Source: Candidatus Paenalcaligenes intestinipullorum (GTDB taxonomy: Bacteria; Pseudomonadota; Gammaproteobacteria; Burkholderiales; Burkholderiaceae_B). Taken from it: a DNA stretch of 7,054 nucleotides. Every line of letters begins with the position of its first letter. The stretch's first letter is position 1. The notes under the pieces are model-generated. The model was not told where the DNA came from, made no database searches, and saw only the letters and a list, made by a program, of their open reading frames with translations. Shown here piece by piece: positions 1 through 6,410 of this stretch. The translations under genes and the position numbers were made by a program. Location: contig DWUQ01000147.1 in the NCBI GenBank assembly GCA_019120675.1, forward strand, positions 1 to 7,054. Reading direction: 5' to 3'.

Positions 1-105
1 GGGGAAAGACGCTCCTGCTCCGGTAATATTTTCTGCTTGCACAGCAAAGGCCGCTGCACCTAAGGCTAGTCCAAGTGTCCAGCGAGATAACACTGCTTTT
101 AACAT
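1..105 (-). CDS. pstS: Phosphate ABC transporter substrate-binding protein PstS, N-terminal fragment
   Basis: Only the first 35 codons are in the window; the gene continues beyond position 1. The translation begins MLKAVLSRWTLGLALGAAAF and continues to AVQA followed by ENITGAGASFP. Seen: a classic Sec signal peptide, with Lys/Arg near the N-terminus, a Leu/Ala/Gly-rich hydrophobic core and a VQA cleavage site after about residue 24. The mature start ENITGAGASFP matches the conserved N-terminus of the periplasmic phosphate-binding protein of the PstSCAB importer, whose GAGASFP segment helps build the phosphate pocket. The start is supported by GGAG at 115-118, nine bases upstream of the ATG; the nearby ATG at 111-113 is out of frame and stops almost at once. 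A strong PhoB-type promoter lies upstream (162-195). PstSCAB captures Pi with high affinity during phosphate limitation. The short length is the main limit on confidence. Confidence 0.85.
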   Translation of the reverse strand, partial: MLKAVLSRWTLGLALGAAAFAVQAENITGAGASFP

Positions 106-135
106 CCGCACATTCTCCAAAGAGTAATCAGAGTA

Positions 136-153
136 TTACAGCCCGTGCTGTAA
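136..153 (-). repeat. Perfect inverted repeat in the pstS leader (5' hairpin or operator)
   Basis: The bases are a perfect 7-bp dyad, TTACAGC / GCTGTAA, around a 4-base centre. The predicted transcription start of the pstS promoter (-10 at 162-167) falls near 155, so the dyad would form a hairpin at the extreme 5' end of the pstS mRNA, about 30 bases before the start codon. No T-run follows it, so it is not a convincing intrinsic terminator for ppk. It could stabilise the transcript or act as a protein-binding operator; the function is inference. Confidence 0.5.
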
Positions 154-161
154 CTATGGCT

Positions 162-195
162 ATAGTAAAAGCGCAATATGACAAGCCGATGACAA
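162..195 (-). promoter_or_regulatory. PhoB-dependent promoter (Pho box plus -10) of pstS
   Basis: On the minus strand, positions 195-178 read TTGTCATCGGCTTGTCAT: two identical 7-base half-sites separated by 4 bases, giving the 11-bp repeat of a Pho box. Each half-site matches the consensus CTGTCAT at 6 of 7 positions. A -10-like TACTAT lies at 167-162, ten bases after the box, which is the usual arrangement where PhoB replaces a -35 element. The element starts 8 bases past the ppk stop codon and reads toward pstS. The predicted start point near 155 gives a leader of about 50 bases. Activation by phosphate starvation through PhoR-PhoB is inferred from the motif. Confidence 0.85.
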
Positions 196-203
196 TAGCG
201 CGC

Positions 204-2318
204 CTAGGTCGCAACACCCATACTGGCTGGGTCGACATGTTCATACTGCTCACCAAGACGTTGCATAAGTACCTCGTGCACATTGTGAGCAGGCTTAGAA
301 TTCGATACTCGTGTATAACGGCCATCGGGCTGAGCTTGCCAAGCAAGTTGATTGTCGCGCCACGCCAAAGTAAAGGCTTCTTTGATGACTCGACGCTTTA
401 AACGGGGAGCCAGCACCGGCACCGCCACTTCCACCCGGCGGAAGAAGTTGCGATCCATCCAGTCGGCGGAGGCTAGGTACACTTCTTCTTGGCTATCGTT
501 GGCAAAGTAATACACCCGAGCGTGTTCTAAAAAGCGCCCTACGATAGAACGGACTTGAATGTTTTCCGACAGCCCCGGTACCCCTGCACGTAACGCGCAC
601 ATGCCCCGCACAATCAGACGGATGGTTACCCCTGCTTGGCTGGCTTGGTACAAGGCTTCAATAACCGTAGGCTCTAATAAGGCATTGAGTTTGACCATGA
701 TTTTGGCGGCTTTGCCCGCTTGGGCATGTGCAATTTCTCGGTGGATTTTTTGTAAAATAGCTGTGTGTAAGGTGAAAGGCGACTGTAATAAGTAATTCAA
801 CTCACGACGGGCACCTAAACCGGTCAATTGAGCAAACACCTGATCCATATCGGCACAAATACCGGGATGGGCGGTTAAGAGCCCAAAATCCTCGTATAAG
901 CGTGCGGTGCGAGGGTGGTAATTACCGGTGCCCAAATGGCCATAGCGCCGAATTTCACCCTCTTCGTGACGCAGTACCAAAGCCATTTTGGCATGAGTTT
1001 TGTGCTTGACCACCCCGTAACTGACATGCGCGCCCACTTCTTCGAGCCGGCTAGCCCAGTTGATATTGGTTTGCTCGTCAAAGCGCGCCATTAACTCCAC
1101 CACCACCGTAACCTCTTTGCCCGCACGGGCAGCTAAGAGCAAGAGCGCCATGAGCTCGGAGTCCTCACCCGTGCGATAAATCGTTTGCTTAATCGCACGC
1201 ACTTGCGGATCAATCGCCGCCGCATGCAAGAAACTGAGCACCGGCTGAAAAGACTGATAGGGATGGTGCAGCAAACGATCGGCTTTGGCGATGGCGGCAA
1301 AGAGCTTGGCGGGTTGATCCTCAACCAAGCGGTCAAACGGTGCGGGCACTGGGGGGCGATACTCAGGAAATAACAAATCAGGTCGTGCCGTGGTATGGCA
1401 CAAACAAGCTAAGCGCGATAAATTGACGGGCCCCAGCACCCGATAGGTATCGTGTTCGTTCAGTTGAAATTCTTTTTGTAAAAATTGCGCAAGGTGCATG
1501 GGCGCGGATAAATCAATTTCCAACCGCACCGCAGCCCCAAAATTACGTTGCGAAAGCTCCCCTTGCAAGGCTTGACGTAAGTTGGTGACTTCCTCCTCAT
1601 CCACAAACAAATCGCTGTTACGGGTTACCCGCCACTGGTACACTCCGAGCACCCCCATGCCAGGGAAGACCTCTCCAACAAAGGCACTGATTAACGAAGA
1701 GAGCAGCACATAACCTCGCTCCAGTCCGCACACCTCAGACGGTACCGGTAACAAGCGTGGCAACGCACGCGGAGCTTGGACAATGGCGACCGAACCCAAC
1801 CGCCCAAAGGCGTCTTCGCCCTCTAACTCAATAATAAAATTTAAGCTTTTGTTGTAAACCCGAGGAAAGGGATGCGCAGGGTCCAAGCCTATGGGTGTCA
1901 GCAACGGGAACACCTCTCGTTGAAAAGTCTGATAAGCCCAGTCCCGCAGCCTACCCGTCCATTCACGCGGAAACAACACGCCTATACCCTCGGCCTTGAG
2001 AGCGGGCAATACGGTTTCCATCAATAAATGATTTTGCTCATCCACTAAGCGATGAACGGTGCGATGCACGTGCTCGAAACTTTGCTGAGGCGTGAGACCA
2101 TCGGGTCCGATTTGATGCGCGTGTTGATGGATCTGCTCTTTGAGGCTGGAGACGCGTATTTCAAAAAACTCATCCAAATTAGAACTTACAATGCACAGAT
2201 AGCGTAAACGCTCCAATAATGGCACAGCTTGGTTTTGTGCCATTGCTTGTACGCGTTCGTTGAATTGCAATAAAGAAATTTCGCGATTAATAAAGTAGGT
2301 TTCGGGATGAGGCAGCAT
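204..2318 (-). CDS. ppk: Polyphosphate kinase 1
   Basis: This 704-residue protein has the usual full length for PPK1, which reversibly polymerises the gamma phosphate of ATP into inorganic polyphosphate. Visible family signatures are the N-terminal YFINREISLLQFNERV (8-23) and SSNLDEFFEIRVS (45-57); the basic catalytic segment PQVRAIKQTIYRTG (371-384); the first phospholipase-D-like motif KTHAKM (440-445), whose His442 corresponds to the autophosphorylated histidine (His435 in E. coli); HLGTGNYHPRTARLYEDFGLLT (461-482); and the second histidine motif RFLEHARVYYF (595-605) with SADWMDRNFFRRVEV (617-631). An in-frame TAA lies 12 bases upstream of the ATG, so the start is secure, although no strong Shine-Dalgarno is visible. 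The gene is divergent from ppx and lies 98 bp upstream of pstS in the same direction. I see no good Pho box upstream; a TGTAAT -10-like hexamer at 2378-2383 is only a weak promoter candidate. Confidence 0.97.
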   Translation of the reverse strand: MLPHPETYFINREISLLQFNERVQAMAQNQAVPLLERLRYLCIVSSNLDEFFEIRVSSLKEQIHQHAHQIGPDGLTPQQSFEHVHRTVHRLVDEQNHLLMETVLPALKAEGIGVLFPREWTGRLRDWAYQTFQREVFPLLTPIGLDPAHPFPRVYNKSLNFIIELEGEDAFGRLGSVAIVQAPRALPRLLPVPSEVCGLERGYVLLSSLISAFVGEVFPGMGVLGVYQWRVTRNSDLFVDEEEVTNLRQALQGELSQRNFGAAVRLEIDLSAPMHLAQFLQKEFQLNEHDTYRVLGPVNLSRLACLCHTTARPDLLFPEYRPPVPAPFDRLVEDQPAKLFAAIAKADRLLHHPYQSFQPVLSFLHAAAIDPQVRAIKQTIYRTGEDSELMALLLLAARAGKEVTVVVELMARFDEQTNINWASRLEEVGAHVSYGVVKHKTHAKMALVLRHEEGEIRRYGHLGTGNYHPRTARLYEDFGLLTAHPGICADMDQVFAQLTGLGARRELNYLLQSPFTLHTAILQKIHREIAHAQAGKAAKIMVKLNALLEPTVIEALYQASQAGVTIRLIVRGMCALRAGVPGLSENIQVRSIVGRFLEHARVYYFANDSQEEVYLASADWMDRNFFRRVEVAVPVLAPRLKRRVIKEAFTLAWRDNQLAWQAQPDGRYTRVSNSKPAHNVHEVLMQRLGEQYEHVDPASMGVAT

Positions 2319-2446
2319 AAGGACGATTTACTCATTCAATACAAACGCAGGTGCTGGCGTGTGCCAAGGTTGGAACGATTACATTGTGTTTAATCAAGGT
2401 TAGCACTGCTGGCTATGACTGAAACGCAGGGTTTAAGGAGATTTTT

Positions 2447-2474
2447 TTGACGTTGATCGGCTTGGTCGCACAAT
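2447..2474 (+). promoter_or_regulatory. Candidate sigma-70 promoter upstream of ppx (distal)
   Basis: TTGACG at 2447-2452 matches the -35 consensus at 5 of 6 positions and is separated by 16 bases from CACAAT at 2469-2474, which matches the -10 consensus at 4 of 6. A start near 2481 would give ppx a leader of about 107 bases. It lies in the 269-bp divergent region between ppk and ppx and points at ppx. This is pattern matching only. Confidence 0.4.
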
Positions 2475-2551
2475 AGAGCACATTTGGCCGCACAGCAGGT
2501 CAGAAATGTACACCTAAGGCTTTTCCCGAGGCTAATCCGTTCGCTTACTCG

Positions 2552-2557
2552 TATAAT
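2552..2557 (+). promoter_or_regulatory. Candidate -10 element (TATAAT) proximal to ppx
   Basis: This is an exact consensus -10 hexamer 30 bases before the ppx ATG, so the transcript would have a leader of about 23 bases. No convincing -35 lies 16-18 bases upstream, so the promoter would be weak or need an activator. It may work alongside, or instead of, the candidate at 2447-2474. The leader has no clear Shine-Dalgarno sequence. Confidence 0.35.
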
Positions 2558-2587
2558 CGCATAATATTGTCTTTATAAGTTGCTGCA

Positions 2588-4075
2588 ATGGAACAGTTGC
2601 TCGCTGCCGTGGATCTCGGCTCCAATAGTTTTCGCTTATCCATTGGCCGTGTAGAGCTGCATAATGGTCACGCTCAAATCTACGCGGTGGATCGCCTCAG
2701 CGAGTCGGTACGGCTGGCAGCAGGCATGGGCGCGGACAAGCATATTGCTCCGGAGGCGCTGGAACGAGCGGTGAGCACTCTAAAGCGCTTTCATGAACGC
2801 ATTGAAGGCTTTCACCCTAATCGTGTACGCGCCGTCGCCACCAACACCTTTAGGGTGGCACGCAATCGCAGCCATGTACAAGCCGCAGCCGAAGCAGCCT
2901 TGGGCTTTCCCATCGAAGTGATCTCAGGCTACGAAGAGGCGCGTCTCATCTTTTCAGGTGTCAGCAACGAGCTCCCCCCCTCACCCAACCGTCGTCTAAT
3001 AATTGATATTGGGGGCGGCTCCACCGAAATCATTGTAGGCAAAGGGTTTCAGCCGCTGTTGTTGACCTCGTTATATATGGGCTGTGTGAGCTATACCGAC
3101 CGTTTTTTTGCGGATGGGTTGATTACCGAAGCCCGCATGCAGAGTGCCATCCTCGCTGCACGTAGCGAATTAGAAGGGATCGCCCATCAATATCGCAAAA
3201 TCGGTTGGCAAGAATGCTACGGATCATCGGGCACTGCCAAAGGCATCTATGCGATTTTACGCGACAACCAATTGTCTTCTAAGGGAGTGACGTTGGAGGC
3301 GATGTGGTCGCTCAAAGACCAACTGATACAAATGGGGCGTGTTACCCCTGAAAATCTACCTGGTATTAAGCCTCAGCGTGCACCCGTGCTCGCCGCTGGT
3401 TTAGCGATTTTAATTGCGATCTTCTTAGAACTACGTATCGACAGCCTACAACAGGGCGAAGGCGCATTACGGGTTGGGGTGCTGTATGACTTGTTGGGCC
3501 GTGATTCCGAGCGAGATAAACGTGAGGAAACAGCGATTCAACTCAGTAAACGCTATAAGCTTGATACGGCCCAAGCCCAGCGCGTCAAGCAAGTGGCCTT
3601 GACCCTATTTGATCAGTTAGGCTTACCTCCGACGGCAGAAAACACCGAACTGCGTCGATCCTTAGGCTGGGCTGCGGATTTGCATGAAGTGGGTTTGAGC
3701 ATTGCCCACAACGATTACCACAAACACACCGCTTATGTGCTGCAGCATGCGGATATGCCGGGCTACTCACGCGACGATCAAAGTCGTCTGAGCCTTTTGA
3801 CTCTAGGCCATCAAGGCAAGTTAGCGAAGCTACAGGATCACCAAACCGACTCCGAAACGTGGATGACGTTATTGTGTTTGAGATTGGCCACTATACTCAT
3901 GCGTCGACGTGAGTCTTTAGAAGCCTTGCCAATTGCCTTGCAACGCGTAGACGATGGTGTGCACATGCACGCCGATGCCTCTTGGCTAGCGTCCCACCCG
4001 CTGTCGGAATTTAGTTTGCACTATGAATGCGAGCAATGGCAACGTTATACTCCCGTTCGCCTAAGCCTTAAATGA
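2588..4075 (+). CDS. ppx: Exopolyphosphatase (Ppx/GppA family)
   Basis: This 495-residue protein removes terminal phosphate from polyphosphate chains, opposing Ppk; the same family also includes GppA, which hydrolyses pppGpp to ppGpp. Seen in order: the ASKHA-fold phosphate-binding loop AAVDLGSNSFRLSIGRV (6-22); RAVATNTFRVARN (81-93); SGYEEARLIFSGV (113-125), whose glutamates include the expected catalytic one; the second phosphate loop LIIDIGGGSTEIIVG (137-151); MGCVSYTDRFF (164-174); GSSGTAKGI (212-220); and a C-terminal HD-like helical domain with WAADLHEVGLSI (361-372) and HKHTAYVLQHADMPGY (378-393). The length and presence of the C-terminal domain fit the long proteobacterial Ppx/GppA type (E. 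coli Ppx 513, GppA 494 residues). The ATG is supported by the standard distance to the first loop, though the ribosome site is weak. Placement next to ppk favours Ppx over GppA, but a dual activity cannot be excluded. Confidence 0.93.
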   Translation: MEQLLAAVDLGSNSFRLSIGRVELHNGHAQIYAVDRLSESVRLAAGMGADKHIAPEALERAVSTLKRFHERIEGFHPNRVRAVATNTFRVARNRSHVQAAAEAALGFPIEVISGYEEARLIFSGVSNELPPSPNRRLIIDIGGGSTEIIVGKGFQPLLLTSLYMGCVSYTDRFFADGLITEARMQSAILAARSELEGIAHQYRKIGWQECYGSSGTAKGIYAILRDNQLSSKGVTLEAMWSLKDQLIQMGRVTPENLPGIKPQRAPVLAAGLAILIAIFLELRIDSLQQGEGALRVGVLYDLLGRDSERDKREETAIQLSKRYKLDTAQAQRVKQVALTLFDQLGLPPTAENTELRRSLGWAADLHEVGLSIAHNDYHKHTAYVLQHADMPGYSRDDQSRLSLLTLGHQGKLAKLQDHQTDSETWMTLLCLRLATILMRRRESLEALPIALQRVDDGVHMHADASWLASHPLSEFSLHYECEQWQRYTPVRLSLK

Positions 4076-4856
4076 AACCAAATAAGCGCTGGTAGCGCGT
4101 GGTCATACGCTCCAAATCGAACAGGATTGGAAAATCAGCAGTATTAAAATCAGGATCCCACGCGGGTGCGCCACAAATATGGGCACCCAAGTTTAAGTAG
4201 CCTTTAATCAGAGGCGGCAAACGTACCGCGGCCGTGTGTTGCGCCAGACTTTCTAAAGGATAGGGATGTAAAGGCTGTAGCTCGGGCACGCCGTTCTGCC
4301 CAACTTGAGCACGTACATGCCGCCAGACTTGTGCAGCCGTTTGCCCTTGATCGAGCAGACTTACACTGGCACACCCCAACAAATATCGATAATTCAACTG
4401 TCGCATCAAATTCGCGATAGCCGACCAAAGCAAACGAATGGCCGAGCCATTACGATAATCGGGGTGGATGCAAGAACGCCCCACTTCGACCATTTGTGTA
4501 CGATAGCTGGCTAAAGGGCTTAGATCAAACTCGCTTTCTGTGTAGTAACCACCAACAGCTTGGGCATTTTCGGGGGTGAGTAAACGGTAGGTACCCACGA
4601 CTTGGTCGTGGGCCTCATCAATCACCATAAAGTGAGCGCACCATGGATCCAGCTCATCTTGGTCAAGACCCTCATGGGCGGACGGAAAGGACGCTTGCAT
4701 CTCATGGCTAAACACATCGAAACGCAAGCGCTGCACTTCACGGAGTTCGCTTTTACTTTGTACTAACCGTATATGTAAACCAGGCTCCGTAACGGCCGAC
4801 CACAACTGGGGACATCTGGCCGTTAGCCAAGAGGAAGAAGGAAGAGAGTCCAGCAT
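4068..4856 (-). CDS. olsB: OlsB-like GNAT N-acyltransferase (probable ornithine lipid synthesis, COG3176 family)
   Basis: This 262-residue protein resembles L-ornithine N-alpha-acyltransferase OlsB, which transfers a 3-hydroxyacyl group from acyl carrier protein to ornithine to make lyso-ornithine lipid; homologues were often labelled putative hemolysin. Seen: a GNAT-like core with LRFDVFSHEM (44-53), DQDELDPWCAHFMVID (65-80), VVGTYRLL (86-93), VEVGRSCIHPDYRNG (123-137) and the helix up to LLGCASVSL (159-167); then the family C-terminal part PPLIKGYLNLGAHICGAPAWD (214-234) and DFPILFDLERMTTRYQRLFG (241-260). There is no signal peptide or membrane segment, as expected for a cytosolic or membrane-associated enzyme. 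GGAGG at 4861-4865, four bases from the ATG, supports the start. The 3' end overlaps that of ppx by 8 bp, tail to tail. OlsA, needed for the second acylation, is not in the window. Substrate is inferred; other N-acyl amino acids are possible. Confidence 0.75.
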   Translation of the reverse strand: MLDSLPSSSWLTARCPQLWSAVTEPGLHIRLVQSKSELREVQRLRFDVFSHEMQASFPSAHEGLDQDELDPWCAHFMVIDEAHDQVVGTYRLLTPENAQAVGGYYTESEFDLSPLASYRTQMVEVGRSCIHPDYRNGSAIRLLWSAIANLMRQLNYRYLLGCASVSLLDQGQTAAQVWRHVRAQVGQNGVPELQPLHPYPLESLAQHTAAVRLPPLIKGYLNLGAHICGAPAWDPDFNTADFPILFDLERMTTRYQRLFGFI

Positions 4857-4880
4857 TTTGCCTCCATAGTGAAACCTAAC

Positions 4881-4914
4881 AGCTTACACACCTTATGTGA
4901 CCGCAATCGGACAA
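4881..4914 (-). promoter_or_regulatory. Candidate Pho-box promoter of the olsB-like gene
   Basis: On the minus strand 4914-4897 reads TTGTCCG-ATTG-CGGTCAC: two half-sites in an 11-bp register, matching CTGTCAT at 4 of 7 and CTGTCA(C/T) at 6 of 7 positions. Exactly ten bases further on is TAAGCT (4886-4881), a weak -10 (3 of 6). The geometry is identical to the much stronger pstS element. The predicted start near 4874 leaves an 18-base leader carrying the GGAGG site. The first half-site is degenerate, so this is tentative. Confidence 0.35.
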
Positions 4915-5072
4915 GCCTCTGCCGCGTCTTAGGCCTTTGCCCATTAGAAATTAAAGCGTAATCGTTTAGTGGCCCTAAGGTCTTGCGTTAGCCCAACAAC
5001 TCAGCACTCAGGAGCAAACTGTCATCGCAGAGTTACCCTACGATTCAAATTAACACGCTTAAAAATGGGCAT

Positions 5073-6410
5073 TCAAGCCATCGCGGCTTGCAGCTGCTGA
5101 ATGCCCGCTTGGGTCAGGGCCTCCGTTTCGGCTTCGACCATTAATCGCAGCTTAGGCTCAGTCCCCGAAGCACGAATTAGCACGCGGCCTCGATCGTCCA
5201 GATCAGCTTCAACCGCGGCCTTGGCTTGAGTGAGCCCAGCGTGTTGACGCCAATCTTGGCCCCGCTCCCACGCCACATTGACCATATGCTGAGGATACAT
5301 TTTTAGATCGGCGACGAGATCTTGTAATTGGCAATTGCCATGTCGCAATGCGGTCAGAATTTGCAGCGCAGCAATAATACCATCCCCTGTAGTATGGCAG
5401 TCGAGACACAATAAATGGCCAGAGCTTTCACCACCAAATAGCCATCCTCGATGAAGCAGTTGCTCAAGCACATAGCGGTCGCCGACATTGGCGCGCGCAA
5501 AGGAAACGCCCAGCTCAGATAAACGTTTTTCGAGGCCAAAGTTAGTCATGAGTGTGCCAACTACCCCTTTGACATGCCGCGACTGCATACGATCGCGTAC
5601 GATCATATAGAGCAGCTCATCGCCGTTATAGAGCTTGCCTGAGCTGTCCACCATTTGTAAGCGGTCGGCATCCCCATCCAGAGCAATACCAATATCGGCC
5701 TGTTGCTCGTGTACGACTTCGAGCAAACGCTCGGGATACATGGCCCCCACTTGATCGTTAATATTGAAACCATTGGGCTCGCAGCCAATAGCGTGCACCT
5801 CGGCTCCGAGCTCGCGGAATACGTGCGGGGCAATGTGGTAGGCTGCGCCATGGGCCGCATCAACGACAATTTTCAGACCGGACAAATCCAAATCGTTGGG
5901 AAAAGTGCTTTTGCAAAACTCAATATAACGGCCAGCCGAGTCCTGCAGGCGACGAGCGCGACCGAGCCTGTCGGAACTGACACACCCAAGGGGCGCATCC
6001 AGAGCTTTTTCGATGGCCAGCTCAACCTCATCGGGAAGCTTCATGCCTTGGGCAGAGAAAAACTTAATGCCGTTATCGTAATAAGGATTGTGCGAGGCGC
6101 TGATCACAATACCGGCTGTCAGGCGTAAGGTACGGGTTAGGTAAGCCACCGCTGGCGTGGGTACAGGCCCAGCGAGCAGCACATCCACCCCAGCAGCCGA
6201 CAAGCCTGCTTCGAGTGCCGACTCCAGCATATACCCTGAAATACGGGTGTCTTTGCCGATGACAACTGTAGGACGGCTGCCACTGCGCACGTCCTTGCTG
6301 AGCACCTTGCCCGCCGCATACCCTAAGCGTAATGCAAACTCTGGATTAATGACTGCACCACCGACTTCCCCACGTACCCCATCGGTACCAAAATATTTAC
6401 GTTCGCTCAT
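5073..6410 (-). CDS. glmM: Phosphoglucosamine mutase
   Basis: The enzyme interconverts glucosamine-6-phosphate and glucosamine-1-phosphate in the cytosol, on the path to UDP-GlcNAc for peptidoglycan and lipopolysaccharide. The 445 residues equal the E. coli length. Seen: N-terminal MSERKYFGTDGVRGEVG; GKDTRISGYMLESALEAGL (52-70); the active-site loop GIVISASHNPYYDNGIKFF (100-118), with Ser106 as the phosphorylated serine; the metal-binding loop ALDGDADR (243-250); the sugar-recognition segment GGESSGH (326-332); and the phosphate-binding RASGTEP (413-419). The reading frame is open 29 codons further upstream, but the start at 6410 is chosen because it gives the conserved family N-terminus and has GAGGA at 6415-6419, four bases away. 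That ribosome site lies inside folP, and the two genes overlap by 14 bp, so translational coupling is likely. No convincing terminator follows the stop codon. Confidence 0.97.
   Translation of the reverse strand: MSERKYFGTDGVRGEVGGAVINPEFALRLGYAAGKVLSKDVRSGSRPTVVIGKDTRISGYMLESALEAGLSAAGVDVLLAGPVPTPAVAYLTRTLRLTAGIVISASHNPYYDNGIKFFSAQGMKLPDEVELAIEKALDAPLGCVSSDRLGRARRLQDSAGRYIEFCKSTFPNDLDLSGLKIVVDAAHGAAYHIAPHVFRELGAEVHAIGCEPNGFNINDQVGAMYPERLLEVVHEQQADIGIALDGDADRLQMVDSSGKLYNGDELLYMIVRDRMQSRHVKGVVGTLMTNFGLEKRLSELGVSFARANVGDRYVLEQLLHRGWLFGGESSGHLLCLDCHTTGDGIIAALQILTALRHGNCQLQDLVADLKMYPQHMVNVAWERGQDWRQHAGLTQAKAAVEADLDDRGRVLIRASGTEPKLRLMVEAETEALTQAGIQQLQAAMA

Noticed and set aside
75..401. A 108-codon open frame on the plus strand spanning pstS, the Pho promoter and the end of ppk.
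   Set aside because: It crosses the start of pstS and a regulatory region antisense and has no recognisable protein features.
2350..2375. TGGCAC on the minus strand upstream of ppk, suggesting a sigma-54 promoter.
   Set aside because: The downstream GC lies at the wrong distance from the GG and the TTGCA element is missing.
2435..2476. AAGGAG followed by a TTG start and a 9-codon open frame ending in TAG, resembling a leader peptide upstream of ppx.
   Set aside because: The TTG overlaps the TTGACG that reads better as a -35 element, the peptide has no regulatory codon run, and no promoter is evident upstream of it.
5019..5036. Exact CTGTCAT on the plus strand with a partial second half-site (GAGTTAC), a possible Pho box.
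   Set aside because: It points into glmM antisense, has no plus-strand gene to drive, and the second half matches only 4 of 7.
5061..5090. Hairpin CAAGCC/GGCTTG at the end of glmM followed by a run of five T (minus strand), a possible terminator.
   Set aside because: The T-run begins 8 bases after the stem, and the stem is short and lies inside coding sequence; not convincing as an intrinsic terminator.
5703..6128. A 141-codon open frame on the plus strand opposite glmM.
   Set aside because: It is antisense to a strongly conserved gene and shows no recognisable domain; most likely a by-product of codon use in glmM.
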